A stretch of DNA of 6,421 nucleotides from Gemmatimonadota bacterium (GTDB lineage Bacteria > Gemmatimonadota > Gemmatimonadetes > Gemmatimonadales > GWC2-71-9). A model generated the notes under the pieces. That model was not told where the DNA came from and made no database searches. It saw only the letters and a program-made list of their open reading frames with translations. The stretch is from contig QHTS01000107.1 of the NCBI GenBank assembly GCA_003220905.1, forward strand, positions 1 through 6,421, read 5' to 3'. A program made the position numbers and the translations under genes. Below, in pieces: positions 1 to 5,063 of the stretch. Within the stretch, counting starts at the first letter, position 1, and the number at the start of each line of letters is the position of its first letter.

Positions 1-834
1 ATCGCCGCTGCGCACGAGGGAGACTTCACCGGGGCGACGGATCTCATTGTCGACGGCAAAGCGCTGGAGGGGTCATGGGTCGTGTACGATCAGATCCTCA
101 AGGAGGGGACCTGCACGCTCGAGGAAGGGGGGGTCATCGATCCCACCGTATCGCATCGGGTCGTGCGGTTCACGGTCAACACGCCCAACATCGGCGACGC
201 GGACATCGCCCTGGGCGACCCGGCGGTGCACGTCGCCGCGGGAGATGGACTGTACCAGTTGTCCACCTGTCACCAGCACTGGCACTTCCAGCATTATGCC
301 ACCTACGAGCTCGTGGATCCAGCCACCGGCAAGGTGTGGCAGGCGGCGAAGCGTGGCTTCTGCATGATCGACGTGGTCCCCTGGAACGGCGGCGTGCAGT
401 CGCCGACCTCCTGGGTCTACCGCGTGTGCGGCCGGCCCGCTGGCCCGAACGGCCCGGCGATCGTCGGTAACCAGGGGATCAGCACCGGTCACGCCGATCA
501 GTACTACAAGTGGCTCGGCGGGCAGTATTTCGTGCTGGATGGCGGCGACGGGCAAGCACCGGTACCCCCCGGCAACTACATCATCCGGATCCACGTGAAC
601 CCGCCGTTCCCGTGCACCAAGTTCGACCGCGATCACAACCGACCGGTGGATCCGCAGGGGATGTGCCACAACTTCTTTGAGAGCCGCTACGACAACAACG
701 TGGCCGAGGCGCCGATCACGCTCCCGGTGAGCCGGCCCGGCAGGACCGGCTTCGGCCCTGGTGGCGGGCAGACCCCGCCTGACGTCGATCCGATCGACGA
801 TGAGAATCGGCCCGCGACGACCGACGGCAAATGA
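1..834 (+). CDS. Lysyl oxidase-like copper amine oxidase, secreted type, 5' truncated
   Basis: The frame is open from base 1 to the TGA at 832-834, so this is the last 277 codons of a longer gene. A GTG at 82 could be taken as a start. However, the codons before it read as family sequence (DLIVDGKALEGSWV), so the true start lies outside the window. The copper-binding signature CHQHWHF is at 268-288, with its three histidines at 271, 277 and 283. Next comes KRGFC, where the Lys codon 349-351 aligns with the human LOX lysine that forms the LTQ cofactor (KASFC). QGISTG and DQY follow, and the Tyr codon 502-504 aligns with the partner tyrosine (DTY in human LOX). PPGNYIIRIHVNP and YDNNV match the C-terminal core. 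Known for the family: oxidation of lysine side chains or amines to aldehydes with release of peroxide and ammonia. The bacterial substrate is unknown. A Gly/Pro/Asp-rich tail of about 35 residues ends the protein. The family call is strong; enzymatic activity is inferred. Confidence 0.9.
   Translation: MAAAHEGDFTGATDLIVDGKALEGSWVVYDQILKEGTCTLEEGGVIDPTVSHRVVRFTVNTPNIGDADIALGDPAVHVAAGDGLYQLSTCHQHWHFQHYATYELVDPATGKVWQAAKRGFCMIDVVPWNGGVQSPTSWVYRVCGRPAGPNGPAIVGNQGISTGHADQYYKWLGGQYFVLDGGDGQAPVPPGNYIIRIHVNPPFPCTKFDRDHNRPVDPQGMCHNFFESRYDNNVAEAPITLPVSRPGRTGFGPGGGQTPPDVDPIDDENRPATTDGK
783..799. repeat. Perfect 17-bp inverted repeat near a convergent gene junction
   Basis: CGTCGATC (783-790) and GATCGACG (792-799) are exact reverse complements around a single C at 791. 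The element lies inside the tail codons of the lysyl-oxidase-like gene, 33 bases before its stop and about 50 bases from the stop of the facing glycosyltransferase. No T-run follows on either strand, so it is not a classic terminator. It could be a protein-binding palindrome, or chance in GC-rich code. Confidence 0.45.
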
Positions 835-850
835 AATGCAACGAAATAGG

Positions 851-1948
851 CTAGAGCGCTTCGAGTAGCGCCGCGTAGTCGCAGACCATCCGCTCCACGG
901 AGTAGCGCTCGAGCGCGCGGCGCCGCGCCGCGACGGCGAGGGCCGCGCGGCGCTCGGCGTCGCCGAGCAAGTCCTCCAGGAGGCGGGCGAACGCACCGGG
1001 ATCCCCGGGTGGCGCCAGCACGCCGGCGTCGCCCACGAGCTCGGGCGTCCCGCCGCCGCCCGATGCGACCACAGGCCGCCCGCACGCGAGGGCTTCGATC
1101 AACGCGAGCGCGAACACCTCGTCGGGGCGCGTGTGCACGACGCAGGTCGCCGCATTGTAAGCCGCGACGAGCGTCTCCGTATCTACCTGACCCACGAACC
1201 GCACGTCGAGACCGACCCGCTCGGCTTGCGCGCGGAGCGACCCCTCGAGCGCGCCGCCGCCGCACATCACCAGCGGGGGCGCGGGCCGGGCGAGCCGGGC
1301 CACGCCGTCGAGCAGCAGGTCCCAGCGCTTCTCGATCTCGAGGGCTCCCACGCCGAGGAGGACCGGGCCGTCGCCCAGCGCGTGGCGCCGCCGGAACGCG
1401 CGCCCCGCCGCCTCGTCCGGGCGGAACAGGTCGCAGTCCACGCCGTTCGGGATCACGCGATGTCCGGCTCGGCGCATGAACGGCGCTTCGGCGAGCGCGC
1501 GCTGCGCGAGCTGCTGGGTGAGGAACACCGTCAATGCGACGCGTCGGAACGCGAGGCGCGTCAGCAGGTCGCGCGGTGGGCGGGGCGTGCTGATACAGTA
1601 CACGACGACGAGCGGCGTGCCGAGGGAGGCGAACGCCGCCAGTCGAATGTCCCGGGCCCGGTCCACGAGCACCACATCGGCGGCGAGCTCCCGCTGTCCG
1701 AGCGCCTGCCGCAGGGCGCGGGCGCCCTTGAACGTCGTGTGGCCGACCGGCAGCTTCCGGACTCTCAGGCTGCGGGCCTGGAAACCGCCCACCAGCGGGT
1801 CATAGGCGACCACCGCGGTCGTGGTGTGCCCGCGGTCGGCGAGGCCGCGCGCGAGGACGGCGAAGACATTGCTCGAGCCCCGCCAGAACCGGCTCGACGT
1901 CACGAGCGCAATTCGCAACGGGCGGGTGCCCGCGGCTATCGAGGCCAC
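851..1948 (-). CDS. Glycosyltransferase, GT4-like GT-B fold
   Basis: A predicted 365-residue retaining glycosyltransferase that would move a sugar from a nucleotide-sugar donor to a lipid- or polysaccharide-type acceptor. Residues 11-41 (LRIALVTSS...LARGLADRGH) form the first Rossmann strand and helix. VIPNGVDCDLFRP at 165-177 is the usual linker between the two lobes. The donor lobe runs from PVLLGVGALEIEKRWDLLLDG to a clear EX7E motif (E277, E285) in RPDEVFALALIEALACGRPVVAS. The Arg usual just after the first donor-lobe strand (GRL...K) is Ala here (GAL), while Lys207 is kept. I chose the GTG at 1948 because it places the Rossmann strand close to the N terminus and overlaps the peptidase end by only 13 bases. 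An in-frame ATG at 2065 would add 39 residues overlapping peptidase code and is unlikely. No strong ribosome binding site precedes the GTG, so translation may be coupled to the upstream gene. No adjacent polysaccharide genes reveal the acceptor. Confidence 0.87.
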   Translation of the reverse strand: MASIAAGTRPLRIALVTSSRFWRGSSNVFAVLARGLADRGHTTTAVVAYDPLVGGFQARSLRVRKLPVGHTTFKGARALRQALGQRELAADVVLVDRARDIRLAAFASLGTPLVVVYCISTPRPPRDLLTRLAFRRVALTVFLTQQLAQRALAEAPFMRRAGHRVIPNGVDCDLFRPDEAAGRAFRRRHALGDGPVLLGVGALEIEKRWDLLLDGVARLARPAPPLVMCGGGALEGSLRAQAERVGLDVRFVGQVDTETLVAAYNAATCVVHTRPDEVFALALIEALACGRPVVASGGGGTPELVGDAGVLAPPGDPGAFARLLEDLLGDAERRAALAVAARRRALERYSVERMVCDYAALLEAL

Positions 1949-2700
1949 CGGTTGTTCGCCCGATCGATGTCGGGGTAGATCCCCTTCGGGTCGACCACGA
2001 CGCCGGCGACGGATTGCCCCCCCGCCCTTCGGACCCGTGCCGTGAACCGGCTGCCCAGGTTCCACATCTCGATCGGGAGCTCGCGAATCTCGCTCGAGCC
2101 ATCGGTGTAGCGGAGCTCGAGCGTCACCGGCAGCACCATGTGCCCTCGATTCGACAGGAAGACGAACGCCGTGTCACCAGCGGCGGTGACGGAGTCGACG
2201 GCCTGATCGAGGCGAGCCGTGGTGTACACCCAGGCGCGCCAGAACCAGTCCAGGTCCCGTCCCGACACGTTTTCGATCGTCCGGAAGAAGTCCGCGGGCT
2301 GCGGGTGCCCGAACGTCCAGCGGCGCACGTACTCGCGCAGGGCGCGCTCGAACGTCTCTTTCCCCAGAACCGCGTCCCGCAGCACCGTGAGCATCAGCGC
2401 GGGCTTCTGGTACGCCGTCCACGCCAGATCGCCCGACTCGACCGGCTTCGTGATCAACGGCTGCTCGTTCCCCGGGACCGCCGAGACCCGATAAGCGGTC
2501 AGGAGCTCCCGCCGGACCGTGTCGCCGTAGACCGTTCCTTTGAAGTAGCCCTCCGCCGAGCCGTAATCGATGAAGCTGTTGAACCCCTCGTCCATCCAGG
2601 GATAGCGGCGCTCGTCCGAGCCGACCATCATCGGAAACCACTCGTGGCCGAATTCGTGCGTGAGCACCCAGTACTGGTCCTCGCGCTTCTGTGGTGGCAT
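1936..2700 (-). CDS. M1 peptidase catalytic C-terminal fragment (HEXXH-X18-E)
   Basis: This 254-residue frame, opening with an ATG at 2700, holds the zinc site: HEFGH at residues 15-19 and, exactly 18 residues later, E38 in YPWMDEGFN. Together these are the M1 signature HEXXH-X18-E. Y97 in AYQKPALML sits where M1 enzymes carry the tyrosine that stabilises the transition state. HPQPADFFRTIENVSGRDLDWFWRAW (131-157) is the usual helical end of the catalytic domain. Residues 170-240 are a beta-rich C-terminal domain of the type seen in exported members. The ATG is formed by bases that read CAT-G in the upstream frame, and there is no ribosome binding site before it. It is probably the stranded 3' part of the peptidase gene rather than a separate gene. 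If expressed alone it would have no export signal and no substrate-binding N-terminal domain. Confidence 0.75.
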   Translation of the reverse strand: MPPQKREDQYWVLTHEFGHEWFPMMVGSDERRYPWMDEGFNSFIDYGSAEGYFKGTVYGDTVRRELLTAYRVSAVPGNEQPLITKPVESGDLAWTAYQKPALMLTVLRDAVLGKETFERALREYVRRWTFGHPQPADFFRTIENVSGRDLDWFWRAWVYTTARLDQAVDSVTAAGDTAFVFLSNRGHMVLPVTLELRYTDGSSEIRELPIEMWNLGSRFTARVRRAGGQSVAGVVVDPKGIYPDIDRANNRWPR

Positions 2701-3757
2701 GCGGCCACGGGTACGGCCCCCACGTCTCGCTGAAGTGCTTGATCGTGAACCACGCCATCCGGTTCGCTTCTTCCCACGGCGTGGCGCTCGGCCGGTAGAA
2801 CGTTTGGATCAGGACGCCGTTCCAGGTGGACGCGTCCCAGCGGTAGTCGGGCGAGGCGGCCCAGGCGAAGTCGCGCACGCGCTTCGCCGCGAAATGCCAG
2901 GTCTTCGAGCCGGGCCGCCGCGCCGCGCCGTTCGCCACGGCCTCGTCCTTCGTGATGATCTGCACCCGCTCGGCCGATCTCCTGGCCCGGGCCAGCCGCG
3001 CCCGGGTGGCGGGCGTCCACACGGCCAGCGGGTTCTGCACCGTGCCGGTGGCCGCCACCACGAATCCCGCGGGCAGCGTGAGCGTCACGTCGAAGTCACC
3101 GTACTCGAGATAGAACTCTCCGGCGCCGATGTAGGGCAGGGGATTCCAACCGTGCACATCGTCGTACACCACCATGCGGGGGTACCACTGGCCGATCTGG
3201 TACAGACGCGTCCCGATCCGTCCCATGCGGCCGCCACCATAGGGCGGTACGGGGAAGTGCCACGCGACGTCGAAGTCGACCATCCCTTTGGGGGCGAGCG
3301 GGCGCGGCAGCTCGACCCGCATCATCGTCCCGTCCTCCGTGCGCCGTAGCTCCCTGCCCGCGGAGGCAAAGCGCTCGATCGTGATCCCGCCGAGGAATCC
3401 CTTGCCCGTGAAGTCGAACACGGCACCACCCGCGAAGTGGAGCGGCGGCTGGTTCAGGGCGTAGGTCACGCTGTTCTTCGCGAAGATGTTCTGCTCGATC
3501 TGCACCCACACGAACCGCAGCGTGTCGGGAGAATGGTTTTCGTAGTGGATCCGCTCGGTGCCGCGGAGCAGCGAGCCCGCCGTGTCGAGCGTCGCGCGGA
3601 TCACGTAGTCCGCGCGCTGTTGCCAGTAGTCGGGGCCGGGCGCGCCCGACGCGCCGCGCACGCGGTTCGGCGCGGGGAGCGGGAGCGCGCGGAACGGAGA
3701 GGTGTCGGCCACGGAGGCTTGAAGCGCCAGTGAAGTGACGGTCAGGAACAAGAGCAT
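2174..3757 (-). CDS. M1 peptidase N-terminal fragment frame (native sequence to about 2690)
   Basis: ATG at 3757, preceded by AAGGA (3763-3767) at a 5-base spacing; an in-frame TGA at 3767-3769 rules out an earlier start. Residues 1-17 (MLLFLTVTSLALQASVA) look like a short export signal, though with no positive charge at the N terminus. Residues 44-90 (YWQQRADY...GTERIHYENHSPDTLRFVWVQIEQN) are the opening strands of the M1 N-terminal domain. QWYPRMVVYDDVHGW, GEFYLEYGDFDVTLTLPAGFVVAATG and the Trp/Tyr-rich WGPYPWPH (346-353) continue the family pattern. After T356, at about 2690, the frame turns into Arg/Gly/Ala-rich shadow sequence of the other frame and runs to a stop at 2174-2176. A literal product of 527 residues would therefore lack the zinc site and carry some 170 foreign residues. 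Confidence 0.7.
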   Translation of the reverse strand: MLLFLTVTSLALQASVADTSPFRALPLPAPNRVRGASGAPGPDYWQQRADYVIRATLDTAGSLLRGTERIHYENHSPDTLRFVWVQIEQNIFAKNSVTYALNQPPLHFAGGAVFDFTGKGFLGGITIERFASAGRELRRTEDGTMMRVELPRPLAPKGMVDFDVAWHFPVPPYGGGRMGRIGTRLYQIGQWYPRMVVYDDVHGWNPLPYIGAGEFYLEYGDFDVTLTLPAGFVVAATGTVQNPLAVWTPATRARLARARRSAERVQIITKDEAVANGAARRPGSKTWHFAAKRVRDFAWAASPDYRWDASTWNGVLIQTFYRPSATPWEEANRMAWFTIKHFSETWGPYPWPHATTEARGPVLGAHARIRPRVVSDDGRLGRAPLSLDGRGVQQLHRLRLGGGLLQRNGLRRHGPAGAPDRLSGLGGPGERAAVDHEAGRVGRSGVDGVPEARADAHGAAGRGSGERDVRARPARVRAPLDVRAPAARGLLPDDRKRVGTGPGLVLARLGVHHGSPRSGRRLRHRRW

Positions 3758-3762
3758 GCGCG

Positions 3763-3767
3763 TCCTT
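3763..3767 (-). promoter_or_regulatory. Ribosome binding site of the M1 peptidase
   Basis: AAGGA on the minus strand, 5 bases before the ATG at 3757. It overlaps the in-frame TGA at 3767-3769 by one base and fixes the start. It lies directly beside the heptamer repeat. Confidence 0.7.
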
Positions 3768-3769
3768 CA

Positions 3770-3800
3770 ATTCCCCATTCCGCACTCCGCATTCCGCATT
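3770..3800. repeat. Heptamer tandem repeat, four units plus a partial fifth
   Basis: On the plus strand the units are ATTCCCC (3770-3776), ATTCCGC (3777-3783), ACTCCGC (3784-3790), ATTCCGC (3791-3797) and a partial ATT (3798-3800). On the minus strand the consensus is GCGGAAT. The array fills most of the 44-base gap between the VOC stop (3802) and the peptidase start (3757). It therefore lies within the leader of the peptidase if the two genes are co-transcribed, and would place short G-rich tracts just before the ribosome binding site. I recall similar GCGGAAT-type runs in intergenic regions of environmental high-GC genomes. Its function is unknown. Confidence 0.85.
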
Positions 3801-3801
3801 G

Positions 3802-4257
3802 CTACTCCTGAATCACCGTGATCTTGAACCCGTCCGGATCGGTGACCGCGAACGCCCAGTCGCCCCACGGGGTTTCGGACGGCTCGCGGTCGAGCGCCCA
3901 CCCCGTCGCCTTGATGCGCGCCGCCACGGCGATGATGTCCTGCACGGTCGCCACCCACAGGCGGAAGCCGTCGCCCTTCTTGCGATCCCGTCCCTTCGCG
4001 AAATCGTCCTGGCCGAGCATGATGTCGCAGCTGCCGGCCTTCATCTGGATGCCGCGGACCATCCCCCCCTCTTCCCAGCGCTCGCCGACGATGAAGCCCA
4101 GCACATCGCGATACCAGGCGACGCTCCTGTCCAGGTCGTTCACCGTGAACGACGCGGCCATGGAGCGGAGCCGCAGCGACTCGGGCTGCAGCCGCTCGGG
4201 ACGGGACGCGGGGCGTTTCCGGGCGGGACGCCGGGCCTGCTTTTTCTTCGTGGCCAT
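3802..4257 (-). CDS. VOC/glyoxalase-fold protein with a basic N-terminal tail
   Basis: 151 residues. The ATG at 4257 is preceded by GAGGGA at an 8-base spacing. A longer frame back to 4368 has no such site and would run across the divergent promoter region, so I rejected it. Residues 33-151 fit one vicinal-oxygen-chelate domain: ASFTVNDLDRSVAWYRDVLGF (35-55) is the first beta-alpha unit, SCDIMLGQDDF follows, then GFRLWVATVQDIIAVAARIKATG, and WAFAVTDPDGFKITVIQE closes the fold. Family members include glyoxalase I, dioxygenases and antibiotic-binding proteins. Residue 35 or 36, near where many enzymes carry the first metal-ligand His, is Ala, so a metal enzyme is not assured; Glu151 could be the C-terminal ligand. 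Residues 4-22 are unusually basic (ten Lys/Arg) and predicted disordered, which is rare in the family. It may be co-transcribed with the peptidase downstream. The substrate cannot be named. Confidence 0.85.
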   Translation of the reverse strand: MATKKKQARRPARKRPASRPERLQPESLRLRSMAASFTVNDLDRSVAWYRDVLGFIVGERWEEGGMVRGIQMKAGSCDIMLGQDDFAKGRDRKKGDGFRLWVATVQDIIAVAARIKATGWALDREPSETPWGDWAFAVTDPDGFKITVIQE

Positions 4258-4360
4258 CGTCGGTTTCCCTCTCTGTCGCGGGCGACGCGCGCCCCAAGCG
4301 TAGCGTCCCCTCGGCGGTTCCGCCAGATTTCCGACTCTCACCTTCAGCGGAGTCGGGACG
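4258..4360. promoter_or_regulatory. Divergent intergenic region with inverted repeats
   Basis: These 103 bases separate the VOC start (minus) from the osmC start (plus) and should hold both promoters. Three inverted repeats are visible: GTCGC-GG-GCGAC (4275-4286), GGCGG-TT-CCGCC (4313-4324), and a longer one next to osmC (4329-4358, listed separately). The first two have perfect 5-base arms. I see no convincing -10/-35 pair on either strand, as is common in GC-rich genomes with weak consensus. The palindromes are candidate operators, but short GC palindromes are frequent by chance here. Confidence 0.45.
4329..4358 (+). promoter_or_regulatory. Stem-loop over the osmC ribosome binding site
   Basis: TTCCGACTC (4329-4337) pairs with GAGTCGGGA (4350-4358) over nine positions, seven of them contiguous Watson-Crick plus one U:G wobble and a closing U:A, around a 12-base loop. 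The presumed Shine-Dalgarno GGAG (4349-4352) lies at the loop/3'-arm edge, with three of its bases in the stem. The ATG follows two bases after the stem at 4361. In the mRNA this could hide the ribosome binding site. As DNA it could be an operator. It only matters for translation if transcription starts before 4329. Confidence 0.5.
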
Positions 4361-4789
4361 ATGCCCACGAGTCAGGCGACGGCGGTCTGGGAAGGCAGGC
4401 TCAAGGACGGGAAGGGGAACTTCAAGGCCGCGAGCAGCTCGTTCAGCGGCCCGTACACGTTTGCAACCCGGTTCGAGGGAAAGAAGGGCACGAACCCCGA
4501 GGAGCTCATCGCCGCGGCGCATGCCGCCTGCCTGAGCATGGCGCTGTCGGCCGGGCTCGAGAAGGCGGGGAAGCCCGTCACCCGGGTCGAGACCACGGCG
4601 GCGTGCACCATGGACATGGTCGACGGGGCGCCCAAGATCACCAAGATGGAGCTCAAAGTGCGGGGGCGCGTGCCGGGCCTCGACCAGGCCGGGTTCCAGA
4701 AGGCCGCCGAGGAGGCGAAGCGCGGGTGCCCGGTGTCGAAAGCGCTCGCTGGCATCCCGCAGATCACGCTCGACGCGGCGTTGGAGTAG
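4361..4789 (+). CDS. osmC: OsmC-family peroxiredoxin (hydroperoxide reductase)
   Basis: 142 residues, the usual length for OsmC. The family reduces organic hydroperoxides in the cytoplasm using two cysteines, with electrons usually from lipoylated proteins. Both are present: Cys57 in AAHAACLSMAL and Cys123 in KRGCPVSKAL, at the spacing seen in Escherichia coli OsmC (59 and 125). Arg37 (ATRFEG) and Glu48 (NPEELIAAAHAAC) occupy the positions that activate the peroxidatic cysteine. The NPEELIAAAHAAC wording favours OsmC proper over Ohr. An extra Cys82 is present. The ATG at 4361 has GGAG at an 8-base spacing, inside a predicted hairpin. It is the first gene of a probable operon with the GIY-YIG gene 28 bases downstream and SURF1, and is divergent from the VOC gene. 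Confidence 0.93.
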   Translation: MPTSQATAVWEGRLKDGKGNFKAASSSFSGPYTFATRFEGKKGTNPEELIAAAHAACLSMALSAGLEKAGKPVTRVETTAACTMDMVDGAPKITKMELKVRGRVPGLDQAGFQKAAEEAKRGCPVSKALAGIPQITLDAALE

Positions 4790-4817
4790 GGGACGCGGGA
4801 AGAGAGACGAGGGACAG

Positions 4818-5063
4818 GTGTGGACGGTGTACATGCTTCGCTGTCGTGACGGCTCTCTGTACACGGGCATCACCAACGACCTCCCGACGCGCCTGGTGCG
4901 GCATAGAGCGGGGACCGCGAGCGCGTACACGCGCGCGCGCCGCCCCGTGCGCCTGGTGTTTCAGGAGCGCCAGCCGGATCGGTCGGCGGCGCTGCGGCGT
5001 GAGGCCGCCCTGCGCCGGCTTCCGCGGGGGGAGAAGCTGGCCCTCGTGAGTGGTGCACGGTGA
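4818..5063 (+). CDS. Small GIY-YIG domain protein, YhbQ/UPF0213-like
   Basis: 81 residues from a GTG at 4818, with GAGG (4809-4812) 5 bases before it. The whole protein is one GIY-YIG nuclease domain. TVYML (3-7) stands for GIY with Tyr5, and LYTGITND (14-21) for YIG with Tyr15. Arg25 is in the first helix and Glu62 in ALRREAALRRL is the expected metal-binding Glu. All the catalytic positions I can place are filled. Stand-alone proteins of this size are widespread and have been linked to DNA turnover or repair, but most have no firm role, so nuclease activity is inferred. Arg replaces several Lys usual in the family, in line with high GC. Its TGA (5061-5063) overlaps the ATG of the SURF1 gene by one base, so the two are probably translated in a coupled way. 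Confidence 0.9.
   Translation: MWTVYMLRCRDGSLYTGITNDLPTRLVRHRAGTASAYTRARRPVRLVFQERQPDRSAALRREAALRRLPRGEKLALVSGAR

Larger units (their letters stand above)
1936..3757 (-). pseudogene. Exported M1-family zinc metallopeptidase, broken by internal deletion and frameshift
   Basis: Two adjoining minus-strand frames together make one M1 (gluzincin aminopeptidase-like) protein. The first, from 3757 to about 2690, carries the signal peptide, the N-terminal beta-sandwich domain and the start of the catalytic domain, ending in WGPYPWPHATT. The second, from about 2697 to the stop at 1936-1938, carries PPQKREDQYWVLT, the zinc motif and the rest. In relatives as I recall them, a segment with a GGMEYPM-like stretch (counterpart of the aminopeptidase GxMEN motif) sits exactly between these two pieces. 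It is absent in all three frames here. The frame difference requires a loss of 3n+2 bases, and about 50 would fit the roughly 16 missing residues. A one-base sequencing error cannot explain this. The rest of the code looks undecayed, suggesting a recent deletion or an assembly collapse. The gene lies 44 bases after the VOC gene on the same strand and overlaps the glycosyltransferase start. Confidence 0.85.

Noticed and set aside
856..871. GCGCT...AGCGC hairpin at the end of the glycosyltransferase
   Set aside because: Five-base arms inside code with no T-run on either strand; expected by chance at this GC content.
73..996. Long open frame on the minus strand opposite the lysyl-oxidase-like gene
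   Set aside because: It is Arg/Val/His-rich antisense shadow with no motif. The plus-strand frame has clear family signatures.
1133..1978. 281-codon plus-strand frame opposite the glycosyltransferase
   Set aside because: Composition is Arg/Glu/His-rich with no recognisable domain. The minus strand encodes a full GT-B protein with an EX7E motif.
2690..2700. Programmed ribosomal frameshift in the peptidase
   Set aside because: There is no slippery heptamer or downstream structure that I can see, and an expected protein segment is missing, which a frameshift would not explain.
3767..4930. 387-codon minus-strand frame ending in residues translated from the heptamer repeat
   Set aside because: It overlaps the recognised VOC and OsmC genes in other frames and has no domain of its own.
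3799..5049. 416-codon plus-strand frame running across VOC, osmC and the GIY-YIG gene
   Set aside because: It crosses three well-supported genes on both strands and shows shadow-type composition. High GC removes stop codons.
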